From: CAYJAD01 sp964371835
GTDB taxonomy: Bacteria > Desulfobacterota > Desulfovibrionia > Desulfovibrionales > Desulfovibrionaceae
Length of the DNA: 19,427 bases
Direction: 5' to 3'
Assembly (NCBI GenBank): GCA_964371835.1
Contig: CAYJOP010000036.1
Location: 1-19,427 of the forward strand
The position numbers and the translations under genes were made by a program. Within the stretch, counting starts at the first letter, position 1. Each line of letters begins with the position of its first letter. Shown piece by piece: positions 6,405-14,212 of the stretch. Below the pieces are notes generated by a model, which ran no database searches, was not told the origin of the DNA, and saw only the letters and a program-made list of their open reading frames with translations.

Positions 6405-6439
6405 TGTCACTTTTGACTTTGACTTAAGCGGAGAAACAT

Positions 6440-7012
6440 ATGGATACACAAAGCCATACAAATGATTTCAATAGTGAACTAAATGCGCTTGAAAAAGCTA
6501 GCAAAAGCAATATTCGCACATGTTATCAGTGTGGAAATTGCACAGCAGGCTGTCCAGCGTCATTTAGTTATGATTTGCAACCGCATCAAATTTTGCGGCA
6601 CTTGCAGTTGGGAAATTGGGATAAAGTGCTAAAATCTCGCTCCCTTGCCATGTGTCTTTCATGCGCCACTTGTTCTTTGCGCTGTCCCAATGATATTGAT
6701 ATTGCAGCACTAATGGAGCATTTGCGCCATAGAGCAAGGGAAGAGGGCGTTTTTGCCGTGCCTAAAGTAAACAAGTTCTGGCTATCATTCTTAGATACTG
6801 TGCGCTATTGTGGGCGCACCTATGAAATGGGCGTTATGGTGTTATATATGATACGCTCTGGACGCATGTGGACTGATGTTGACCTTGCGCCCATGGCCCT
6901 TGCCAAAAATAAATTGCCTTTCGTTCCGCATAATATAAAGGGTGCAAAGGCAGTTGGTCGAATATTAAAACGCTATGAAAAACGCTGTAAAGAGGAGGGT
7001 AAAAAAGCATGA
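6440..7012 (+). CDS. hdrC: Heterodisulfide reductase subunit C (HdrC)
   Basis: A 190-residue iron-sulfur protein with two CxxCxxCxxxC motifs: C28, C31, C34, C38 and C72, C75, C78, C82, binding two [4Fe-4S] clusters. It passes electrons between HdrA and the catalytic HdrB in soluble Hdr complexes. There are no membrane segments of the HdrE kind, so it belongs to the cytoplasmic HdrABC type. GGAGA precedes the ATG by 6 bases. It is the first gene of a six-gene operon, and its stop overlaps the hdrB ATG as ATGA. In Desulfovibrio the same cluster (flxABCD-hdrABC) encodes an NADH dehydrogenase/heterodisulfide reductase linked to ethanol metabolism. Confidence 0.95.
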   Translation: MDTQSHTNDFNSELNALEKASKSNIRTCYQCGNCTAGCPASFSYDLQPHQILRHLQLGNWDKVLKSRSLAMCLSCATCSLRCPNDIDIAALMEHLRHRAREEGVFAVPKVNKFWLSFLDTVRYCGRTYEMGVMVLYMIRSGRMWTDVDLAPMALAKNKLPFVPHNIKGAKAVGRILKRYEKRCKEEGKKA

Positions 7013-7929
7013 AGTTTGCCTATTACCCAGGATGCTCAGCCGTTGGTACTTCTGCCGATTATGAAGCATCAACACGCATTGTCTGCAAAGATTTAGACTT
7101 TGCCCTGAATGATATTGAGGATTGGAATTGCTGTGGCTCAACCCCAGCCCATGCTGTGTCCACAGAACTATCTGCGGCCCTTTGCGTGCGCAACTTAGAC
7201 ATTGCAGCAAAAACTAAGGCAGAAAAGTTGCTTACACCTTGCCCTTCATGTCTTTCAAATTTGCGTCATGCAGCACATAAGATGGAAGATGCAGACTTTA
7301 GAGCGAGTGTTGACACTTTGCTTGATGAGCCATCAGCCGAAAGTTTTCCAGAAACCTTGTCAGTGATGCAAGGGCTTGTGGATACATATGGCATTGATGT
7401 GCTTGGAAAACGCGTTGCCAAAAAGTTTAATGGCATTCGTCTTGCTCCATATTATGGTTGTTTAATGAGCAGGCCAGCTGAAATTATGAACTTTGGTAAC
7501 CCCGAAAATCCACAAATGATGGAAGATATACTACGCGCTTGCGGTGCGGATGTGATTGATTTTCCATTAAAAACAAGCTGTTGTGGAGCGTCATTTGGCA
7601 TTCCTGAGCGTCCCATGACTGCAAAGCTATCTGGCAAAATAATTCAGTTGGCAGTAAATATGGATGCTGATGCCATAATAGTTGCTTGTCCACTATGTCA
7701 AATGAATCTTGATTTACGCCAAGGCCAAGCAGCCAAGGCCATGCAAACAAAATTTAATATACCAGTCCTTTATTTTACTCAAATTCTAGGACTTGCCTTT
7801 GGTCATAGTCCTAATGAATTGGGATTAAAAAAACTTTGTGTTAGCCCTGCGGCATTGCTTAAAAAACTCGATAATGCCGCAAGCCTAACAGATGCTGCCC
7901 CCAAAAAATCTAAGGAGGCAAAAGCATGA
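7009..7929 (+). CDS. hdrB: Heterodisulfide reductase subunit B (HdrB), catalytic CCG-domain protein
   Basis: A 306-residue protein with two complete CCG domains: C9, C41-C42, C78, C81, and C151, C191-C192, C227, C230. In methanogen HdrB each CCG domain holds an unusual non-cubane [4Fe-4S] cluster, and together these cleave the heterodisulfide. All ten cysteines are present, so it should be catalytically complete. Its natural substrate in sulfate reducers is not known; a disulfide such as that formed with DsrC has been proposed in the literature. Length is typical. It overlaps hdrC and hdrA by ATGA at both ends. The C-terminus carries a short Lys/Ala-rich tail (about 280-306), a mild version of what is seen in FlxA. 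Confidence 0.95.
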   Translation: MKFAYYPGCSAVGTSADYEASTRIVCKDLDFALNDIEDWNCCGSTPAHAVSTELSAALCVRNLDIAAKTKAEKLLTPCPSCLSNLRHAAHKMEDADFRASVDTLLDEPSAESFPETLSVMQGLVDTYGIDVLGKRVAKKFNGIRLAPYYGCLMSRPAEIMNFGNPENPQMMEDILRACGADVIDFPLKTSCCGASFGIPERPMTAKLSGKIIQLAVNMDADAIIVACPLCQMNLDLRQGQAAKAMQTKFNIPVLYFTQILGLAFGHSPNELGLKKLCVSPAALLKKLDNAASLTDAAPKKSKEAKA

Positions 7930-9884
7930 GAATAGGCGTATTTATCTGTCATTGCGGAAGTAATATTGCTGGCACTGTGAAGTGTGACAGCGTAGCTGAA
8001 GCTGCGCGCGAGTTTACAGACGTTGTCTACTCTGTGGACGTAATGTATGCATGCGCTGAGCCTGGTCAACAAGCCATTGAGGAAGCCATTGAGCATTATA
8101 AACTTGATGGTGTGGTCGTTGGCTCTTGTTCACCTCGCATGCATGAGCCCACTTTTAGGCGCACAGTTGAGCGCGCTGGCCTTAACCGTTATATGTTTGA
8201 AATGGCTAACCTGCGTGAACATGTTTCTTGGATTGGCAAGGACATGGACGCCAATACCAATAAGTCAAAAGACTTGGTGCGTATGGCTGTGGAAAAACTG
8301 AGGCTAAATGCGCCACTGCTAGCGCAATCATTTGAAATTAATAAGAAGGTTTTAATTATTGGTGGTGGTGTTGCTGGTATTCAAGCGGCCCTTGACTGTG
8401 CTGATGGTGGAACTCCGGTCATCTTGGTTGAGCGTGAGCCAACCATCGGTGGTAAAATGGCTAAGCTTGATAAAACATTCCCCACTGTGGACTGCTCCGC
8501 CTGTATTCTTGGTCCAAAAATGGTTGATATTGCACAACATCCCAATATAACACTCTATGCTTATTCTGAAATTCAGGAAATATCAGGCTATGTGGGTAAT
8601 TTTGGTGTGCGCATTCGCAAAAAAACTCCCTATGTGGATTGGGATAAATGCACAGGTTGCGGTGCATGTTTGGAAAAATGTCCAGCAAAGATGCCAGATG
8701 CATTTAACGAAGGCATTGCCAAGTCTGGAGCAATAACCATTGCTTTTCCGCAGGCCATACCCAAGAAAGCTGTCATTGATCCCAAGCATTGTATCATGCT
8801 TACCAAGGGTAAATGTGGTATTTGTGCCAAAAAATGCCCCACCGAGGCCATTGATTATAAGTGGGAAGATGAAGTCATAACCGAAGAAGTTGGCTGTATT
8901 ATTGCGGCCACAGGTTATGAACTCATGGACTGGACCATATATGAACAATATGGTGGTGGGCGTTATCCTGACGTTATTACTTCCATGCAATATGAGCGGT
9001 TAATGAATGCATCTGGCCCCACTACGGGGCATATTATTCGTCCGTCAGACGGTAAAGAGCCTAAGAATGTGGTCTTTATCCAATGCGTTGGTTCGCGTGA
9101 CCCATCCATAGGGCGCCCATATTGTTCAGGTTTTTGTTGTATGTACACAGCAAAACAAGCAATTTTAACAAAAGACCATATACCTGACTCAAATTCGCAT
9201 ATTTTTTATATGGATATTCGCGCGCCAGGCAAGATGTATGACGAATTTACTCGTCGTGCCGCTGAGCAATACGGGGCAAATTACATTCGTGGACGTGTGT
9301 CTGCAATTTACCCTGATGGTAAGGGTCAATATGTGGTTTGCGGTGTTGATACATTGCTTGGCGAAAAAGTAGAAATACTGGCTGACCTTGTGGTTTTAGC
9401 CGTAGGTGTAGACTCATCCAGCGGTGCTCAAGGCTTAGCAGAAATGCTAAGAGTAAGCTATGACCAACACGGCTTTTTTATGGAAGGTCATCCTAAGTTA
9501 AAGCCTGTGGAAACAAATACAGCTGGTGTATTTCTTGCTGGTGCTTGCCAAAGCCCCAAGGACATACCATCCTCTGTGGCCCAAGGGTCAGCGGCGGCGG
9601 CTAAGGTTTTGGCTTTATTTGCAAAAGACACGCTTGAAAGTGACCCACAAATTGCAAGTATCGAGCTTAATCGCTGTGTTGGTTGTGGAAAATGCATGCA
9701 AGTATGCCCGTTTGGAGCAATACGAGAGCTTACTGTGCGTGGTGAACTTAAATACGAAGTGCTACCAACTGTATGTCAAGGCTGTGGACTTTGTACTGCC
9801 ACTTGTCCTCAAGGTGCTGTGCAGCTTGCTCACTTTACAGACGATCAAATTCTTGCGGAGGTTAATGCCCTATGCCGCAGCTAG
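7926..9884 (+). CDS. hdrA: Heterodisulfide reductase subunit A (HdrA), flavoprotein
   Basis: A 652-residue HdrA. Seen in order: an N-terminal domain starting FICHCGSN, an FAD-binding GGGVAG loop (146-151) with VER ending the next strand (168-170), inserted ferredoxin clusters at C242, C245, C248, C252 and at C289, C297, C300, C304, a second FAD-binding half, and two C-terminal [4Fe-4S] motifs (C584, C587, C590, C594; C617, C620, C623, C627). HdrA is the flavin site of electron bifurcation in methanogen Hdr, splitting electrons between ferredoxin and the heterodisulfide. AAGGAGG precedes the ATG by 7 bases and lies inside hdrB, and the two genes overlap as ATGA. The end overlaps the next gene by 13 bases. 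Confidence 0.96.
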   Translation: MRIGVFICHCGSNIAGTVKCDSVAEAAREFTDVVYSVDVMYACAEPGQQAIEEAIEHYKLDGVVVGSCSPRMHEPTFRRTVERAGLNRYMFEMANLREHVSWIGKDMDANTNKSKDLVRMAVEKLRLNAPLLAQSFEINKKVLIIGGGVAGIQAALDCADGGTPVILVEREPTIGGKMAKLDKTFPTVDCSACILGPKMVDIAQHPNITLYAYSEIQEISGYVGNFGVRIRKKTPYVDWDKCTGCGACLEKCPAKMPDAFNEGIAKSGAITIAFPQAIPKKAVIDPKHCIMLTKGKCGICAKKCPTEAIDYKWEDEVITEEVGCIIAATGYELMDWTIYEQYGGGRYPDVITSMQYERLMNASGPTTGHIIRPSDGKEPKNVVFIQCVGSRDPSIGRPYCSGFCCMYTAKQAILTKDHIPDSNSHIFYMDIRAPGKMYDEFTRRAAEQYGANYIRGRVSAIYPDGKGQYVVCGVDTLLGEKVEILADLVVLAVGVDSSSGAQGLAEMLRVSYDQHGFFMEGHPKLKPVETNTAGVFLAGACQSPKDIPSSVAQGSAAAAKVLALFAKDTLESDPQIASIELNRCVGCGKCMQVCPFGAIRELTVRGELKYEVLPTVCQGCGLCTATCPQGAVQLAHFTDDQILAEVNALCRS

Positions 9885-11329
9885 AAAATAAAGAACTTAG
9901 AATTATTGGCTTTTTATGTAATTGGTGCTCCTATGGTGGCGCTGATACAGCAGGTGTTGCTAGAGCCACACAGCCAACAGACTTGCGCATTATTCGTGTG
10001 CCTTGTTCTGGTCGTGTGGACCCATTATTTAGCTTGCGAGCCTTATTAGACGGTGCAGATGGAGTGTTGGTTTCTGGTTGTCACCCTCGGGATTGTCACT
10101 ATACATCTGGTAACTATTACGCACGTCGGCGATTAGAAATGCTAAAACATTTCCTTCCCATATTAGGAATTGACCCCAAACGCTTTGAATACACTTGGGT
10201 GTCAGCCTCAGAAGGGCAAAAATGGCAACAAGTCGTAACAAAATTCACTGAGCAAATTCATGAGCTTGGACCAGCACCACGCATTGAAAATAGTGAACCA
10301 CTATATAAAGTTGCTGAAGGTGTGCTAAATTCCTTGCGACCGCTAGGTACAGGTGTTGCTGGCAATGCTGCTCTTGATGAACTTAAATCCATAATTAAAA
10401 AACAATTACCTGAGCTTGAATGTGTTATCGGTTGGAGGCAAGGCCATGACGCTGCCCATGCCAGCCCACATTTTATTTTTAATGAAGAACAAGTGGATGC
10501 CATTACTTGGGGGCCACTAAATGTACACAATCTAGCAACCTATCTACCTTCATGGAAGGGCAAGAAAATTGGCATTGTAGTTAAAGGTTGTGACTCACGC
10601 TCAGTGGTGGAACTTTTGCAAGAAAATCTAATCAATCGTGACGAAGTTGTCATATTTAGCATGCCATGCGAAGGCACACTAAATATGCAAAAGGTGGATG
10701 AAGCACTTGGACGTTACAATATAATTGATGAAGTTAGCGCCACCGCCAATATTGTACGCATAGTTGCAGATGGCAAAGAGCATAGCTTCCCCATGAAGGA
10801 TTTTGCCCAAGGCAAATGCCATGGTTGCACAACTCCAGGTGCAGTGGAGGCAGATTTTCGCATTGGTGGCCCGCCAACACCTGTGGGTGAAGGTGTAGTA
10901 ACGCCGCCAGAGCTTACATTGCTTGATAATATGAGTCTTGAGGAGCGCCGCAGTTATTGGCGTGGGCATATGGAGCGTTGCGTGCGTTGCTATGCCTGTC
11001 GCAATGCTTGCCCCATGTGTGTTTGTCGTGACCACTGTATTGCAGAAACTCGCTCACCACATTGGCTAAGCCAAGATGATAGTGTTAAAGACAAGCTTTA
11101 CTTTCAAACCATACATGCCATGCATTTAGCTGGACGTTGTACTGGCTGTGGTGAGTGCCAAAGAGCCTGTCCTGTAAATATCCCCATATTGCCATTACGC
11201 CAACATTTAGAGCGTGCAGTTGGACAAATTTTTGAGGGTTATAAAGCAGGCATGAAAAAGGATGTTATACCGCCTCTCTTGGGCTATGAGCTTGAAGAAA
11301 AGAATATAATTGAGAGGGAATGGAAATGA
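9872..11329 (+). CDS. FlxD-FlxC fusion: MvhD-like domain joined to an iron-sulfur FlxC domain
   Basis: A 485-residue two-part protein. Residues 1-135 are an MvhD/FrhD-type domain with CNWCSYGGADTAG (C16, C19) and C45, C70, C75, which binds a [2Fe-2S] cluster and docks electron donors onto HdrA. Residues 145-485 are FlxC-like: the KGCDSRSV segment (238-245), C316/C319, and two ferredoxin motifs (C370, C373, C376, C380 with extra cysteines C383, C385, C389; and C423, C426, C429, C433). In D. vulgaris FlxC and FlxD are described as separate proteins, so this is a gene fusion that should fix the electron path from FlxA/B to HdrA. GGAGG lies 10 bases before the ATG. It overlaps hdrA by 13 bases and flxB by ATGA. 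Confidence 0.88.
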   Translation: MPQLENKELRIIGFLCNWCSYGGADTAGVARATQPTDLRIIRVPCSGRVDPLFSLRALLDGADGVLVSGCHPRDCHYTSGNYYARRRLEMLKHFLPILGIDPKRFEYTWVSASEGQKWQQVVTKFTEQIHELGPAPRIENSEPLYKVAEGVLNSLRPLGTGVAGNAALDELKSIIKKQLPELECVIGWRQGHDAAHASPHFIFNEEQVDAITWGPLNVHNLATYLPSWKGKKIGIVVKGCDSRSVVELLQENLINRDEVVIFSMPCEGTLNMQKVDEALGRYNIIDEVSATANIVRIVADGKEHSFPMKDFAQGKCHGCTTPGAVEADFRIGGPPTPVGEGVVTPPELTLLDNMSLEERRSYWRGHMERCVRCYACRNACPMCVCRDHCIAETRSPHWLSQDDSVKDKLYFQTIHAMHLAGRCTGCGECQRACPVNIPILPLRQHLERAVGQIFEGYKAGMKKDVIPPLLGYELEEKNIIEREWK

Positions 11330-12408
11330 GTACCGCACGCTTTATAAATAAAGACTCCCTAAAGGAATTCTTAACTTGGCTTGGCACATATAATGGCGAA
11401 AAGTATCGCGTTCTTGTGCCCACAAAGCAAAGCAAGGCTGTGCTATTTTTACCCTTTAGCCCTGAAAATGACATTTGTTTTGATAAAGCCAATGTTTCAC
11501 CAAAGGATGTGGCCTTGCCACGCTGTGAAACCTTGGTCAGCTTTAAACAAAGCAAAAATCCTGAAAACTTATCTGAAGTCAGTTTGAGTTTGGATGATAC
11601 TCCAGAGGTTACACCTAGTGTTATTTTTGGTTGTCGCCCATGCGATGCTCGTGGTTTCACAGTTATAGATAGGCCTTACACCATGGGTCCGCACAAAGAC
11701 CCATACTATATGGCTAAACGTGAAAAAATGATTGTTGTTACGCGTGCTTGCACTGAAACATGCTCTACATGTTTTTGCCACTGGGTAGGTTCAGGCCCCA
11801 TAGATAAAAGTGGCTCCGATATTTTATTAACCGAGATTGAAACAGGCTATGTGTTAACTGGTGTCACAGAAAAAGGCGCGACCTTATTGGAAAAATGTTC
11901 GCTTAAAGAAACTGACTCAGTCCAAAATGATGCTGTTACCAAGGCCCATGCTGGCGCTGGTGCAAGCCTTGATAAAAGGCCTGATTTGAGTGATGCAGCG
12001 CAAAGCCTTGCCAAGCTCTTTGCTGACACAGAGTTTTGGGAGCAACAAACTGCACATTGTCTTTCATGTGGTGCTTGCACCTATACTTGCCCTACTTGTT
12101 ATTGTTTTAACATTACCGACGAAGGCGACGGCTATAGCGAGAATGGAGGTAAACGTATACGCACTTGGGATACTTGTATGGCCTCGCACTTTACTCGTGA
12201 AGCAAGTGGTCATAACCCACGCACCCAAAAAGCCTTGCGTATGCGCAATCGCATTTCACATAAATTTTCGTACTACCCAGATGTGTGGGAAAATCAATTT
12301 TCATGTAATGGGTGCGGACGTTGTATTAGTCATTGCCCCGTGCATCTTGATATTCGCTCCATAGTATTGGCAGCCATTGCCCATACCACAGCAGATGCTA
12401 AGGAATAG
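11326..12408 (+). CDS. flxB: FlxB, iron-sulfur subunit of NADH dehydrogenase/Hdr complex (AsrA-like)
   Basis: A 360-residue protein related to anaerobic sulfite reductase subunit A and hydrogenase beta-type electron carriers. The N-terminal half has GCRPCDARG (C103, C106) and TETCSTCFC (C146, C149, C151), a pattern common to this family. The C-terminal half has two [4Fe-4S] motifs: C245, C248, C251, C255 and C327, C330, C333, C337. It should carry electrons from the NADH-oxidising FlxA to FlxC/D. The start at 11326 is preferred over an ATG two codons earlier because the AGAGGG site is then correctly spaced and the start overlaps the previous stop as ATGA. Confidence 0.9.
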   Translation: MSTARFINKDSLKEFLTWLGTYNGEKYRVLVPTKQSKAVLFLPFSPENDICFDKANVSPKDVALPRCETLVSFKQSKNPENLSEVSLSLDDTPEVTPSVIFGCRPCDARGFTVIDRPYTMGPHKDPYYMAKREKMIVVTRACTETCSTCFCHWVGSGPIDKSGSDILLTEIETGYVLTGVTEKGATLLEKCSLKETDSVQNDAVTKAHAGAGASLDKRPDLSDAAQSLAKLFADTEFWEQQTAHCLSCGACTYTCPTCYCFNITDEGDGYSENGGKRIRTWDTCMASHFTREASGHNPRTQKALRMRNRISHKFSYYPDVWENQFSCNGCGRCISHCPVHLDIRSIVLAAIAHTTADAKE

Positions 12409-12420
12409 TAAGGAGATAGC

Positions 12421-13593
12421 ATGAGCACAAAAAAAACTACTACCACCAAAAAACCAAGCACAAAAAGCAGTGCGGCTAAAACTAGCACAACAAAAACAAC
12501 AACTGCTAAGCCTGCTACCAAAGCCAGTGCAGCCAAAAAAACTGCTGACAAGGCTACTAAGAGTACAACAAGCAAAGCTACTCAAAATAGCGCTCCTGCC
12601 AAGGCAACTACCACAAGCCCTGCTGTGAGAAATACAAAAGCACCAGCCATTAAAGAGAGTAAAGCACCAGCCATTAAAGAGTCTAAAGTACCGGCCATAA
12701 AGGAAGCTAAACTGCCTGTGGTGCAAAAAAGTAAAAGTGTTGACCATGTGCTAAGTACAAATCTTGGCGAGAACCCATACTTGCCTCATATTGCAACGTT
12801 AGTGGAAGTTATTGAAGAAACAGCCAATATTAAGACTTTTCGCATTGTCATTGACGACCCAAAAGTCATGAAGGAAGTAAAGTTTGGCGCAGGACAAGTG
12901 GGCCAGCTTTCAATTTTTGGTGTTGGTGAAGCTACTTTTGTTATTAGTAGTCCGCCATCGCAAAAAGATTATTTGCAATTTTCTGTCATGCGAGTTGGTG
13001 AGGTGACTAAAGCCTTACATAAACTTTCTGTGGGCGATAAAGTTGGCGTGCGTGCCCCGCTTGGCAAACCTTTTCCTTGTGAAGATTGGAAGGGTAAGGA
13101 TTTATTTTACATAGGTGGTGGCATTGGCATGGCACCTATTCGTACAATCATGCTGCACACACTTGAAAATAAAGTTGATTATGGAAAAATTTCCTTACTT
13201 TATGGCGCACGCTCACCAAAGGATATGGCTTATAATTATGAGCTTGAGTCATGGTTAAAACATAAAGACCTTGATTGTACGCTAACCATTGATATGCCCT
13301 TTGGTGAATGGGAACATGAAGTTGGCCTTATCCCCGATGTGTTAACAAAAATTGGACCAGATCCAAAAAAATCTGTTGCCATCATCTGCGGACCGCCCAT
13401 TATGATTAAATTCACTGTTGAAGCTTTAATTAAAATGAACTTTGCACCTGAAAATATAATAACCACCCTTGAAAAACGCATGAAATGCGGCATAGGCATT
13501 TGCGGTCGTTGCAACCTTGGTAGCAAATATGTGTGTATGGACGGGCCAGTTTTTTCTTGGGCAGAGCTACAAGACCTACCACCAGAACTATAA
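12421..13593 (+). CDS. flxA: FlxA, FAD/NAD(P)-binding subunit with a histone-H1-like N-terminal tail
   Basis: A 390-residue protein in two unlike parts. Residues 117-390 are a ferredoxin-NADP reductase-type module: FAD domain (FVISSPPS at 173-180), pyridine-nucleotide loop GGGIGMAP (232-239), CGPP (323-326), and a C-terminal [2Fe-2S]-type cysteine set C356, C361, C364, C372 as in PyrK and AsrB. It should oxidise NADH and feed FlxB. Residues 1-116 are almost entirely Lys, Thr, Ala and Ser, with an eight-residue repeat near the end, unlike the core and, as I recall, unlike other FlxA proteins, which start close to the core. AAGGAG lies 6 bases before ATG 12421, so the tail is translated from the best-supported start. 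It is the last gene of the operon. Confidence 0.92.
   Translation: MSTKKTTTTKKPSTKSSAAKTSTTKTTTAKPATKASAAKKTADKATKSTTSKATQNSAPAKATTTSPAVRNTKAPAIKESKAPAIKESKVPAIKEAKLPVVQKSKSVDHVLSTNLGENPYLPHIATLVEVIEETANIKTFRIVIDDPKVMKEVKFGAGQVGQLSIFGVGEATFVISSPPSQKDYLQFSVMRVGEVTKALHKLSVGDKVGVRAPLGKPFPCEDWKGKDLFYIGGGIGMAPIRTIMLHTLENKVDYGKISLLYGARSPKDMAYNYELESWLKHKDLDCTLTIDMPFGEWEHEVGLIPDVLTKIGPDPKKSVAIICGPPIMIKFTVEALIKMNFAPENIITTLEKRMKCGIGICGRCNLGSKYVCMDGPVFSWAELQDLPPEL
12637..12732 (+). repeat. 24-bp tandem repeat inside flxA (4 units)
   Basis: Four units of 24 bases encode KAPAIKES, KAPAIKES, KVPAIKEA and KLPVVQKS (residues 73-104). Units 1 and 2 differ at only two bases; units 3 and 4 are progressively more diverged. 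The pattern suggests growth of the tail by in-frame duplication. Confidence 0.9.
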
Positions 13594-13597
13594 AAAG

Positions 13598-13631
13598 ATT
13601 GGTGGAAACTTATAAAAAAGTTTCCACCAAT
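13598..13631 (+). terminator. Hairpin terminator after flxA
   Basis: A 14-bp perfect stem (13598-13611 with 13618-13631) with an ATAAAA loop begins 5 bases past the flxA stop and is followed by TATTTAG. The U run is weak. A second hairpin with real U runs (13648-13659 with 13662-13673) follows 17 bases on and may complete termination. Confidence 0.7.
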
Positions 13632-13635
13632 TATT

Positions 13636-14101
13636 TAGTCGATGCTGAAAAAACGTATTGTAATACGTTTTTTAAAAAGCGCGTTGTCTTCAAAAGACTC
13701 TTTGCGAGTGCAGGCAAATATCCTTACTTTTTTCAACAAACAAAAAATTATTGCAGAAAAATTTTCTTAATACCAGTATAAATCCAGTAGTATAGTGTTA
13801 AAAAATAGGATTTTATACTTAGTCGGCACTGAAAAAGCACATAACACAACGAAAACAAAACATTTTTAACTAAAAATGAGCAAATAAAAATGCCAGAAAC
13901 AAGCGTATAAAATACAACTTTCTGGCATTTTATGCTGCCAAAATACTGTTTCTTAGTGCCGACTACCGAAATTTTTCTGTAAGAAAAATTTCGCGTGCCG
14001 TAAAATAAGCCAGAATTCACTTCTGGCGTCCCCAAAGGGGTATTTGAAGGCAACGTGCCTCTCTGAACAGCACGCTAAAGTGTGTTGTTCAGCATCGACT
14101 A
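13636..14101. mobile_element. Nested palindromic element, MITE-like, with TA ends
   Basis: The ends are a perfect 14-bp inverted repeat (13636-13649 with 14088-14101), beginning and ending TA. Inside sits a second pair, 11 bp, of related sequence (13820-13830 with 13955-13965), also TA-ended, delimiting 146 bases. The right end matches the repeat at 1-50. Between lie many hairpins: 13648-13673, 13861-13878, 13887-13899/13919-13931, 13967-13978/13982-13993, 14009-14015/14021-14027, 14030-14040 and 14064-14091. There is no credible gene. The TA ends suit a non-autonomous relative of an IS630/Tc1-mariner-type element, but no transposase is in view, so a structured intergenic repeat is the alternative. 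It fills most of the 619-base gap 13594-14212. Confidence 0.6.
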
Positions 14102-14138
14102 CCTAGTTTTAAGCAATTTTTGTGCTTTAAACGTAAAA

Positions 14139-14183
14139 AGCCTGTAATTGCAAATACTGATTAAGCTATTGCAATTACAGGCT
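14139..14183 (-). terminator. Terminator of gdhA
   Basis: A 15-bp perfect inverted repeat (14139-14153 with 14169-14183) with a 15-base loop lies 30 bases beyond the gdhA stop. On the minus strand it is followed by TTTTACG, giving a short U run in the right direction for gdhA. Confidence 0.8.
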
Positions 14184-14212
14184 AATAAAAAACTAAGCTT
14201 AAACAAATAATC

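Noticed and set aside
12301..12747. 148-residue Cys/Ser/Phe-rich frame on the minus strand
   Set aside because: It is the antisense reading of the repetitive Lys/Thr/Ala/Ser codons of the FlxA tail, which seldom give stops on the other strand.
13748..14053. 101-residue minus-strand open frame in the gap after flxA
   Set aside because: It runs straight through the nested palindromes, with no family resemblance and no ribosome binding site. The openness follows from low stop density in repeats.
13636..14101. Integron attC site or CRISPR array
   Set aside because: There is no regularly spaced direct repeat and no RYYYAAC/GTTRRRY pair in attC arrangement. The repeats are inverted and nested.
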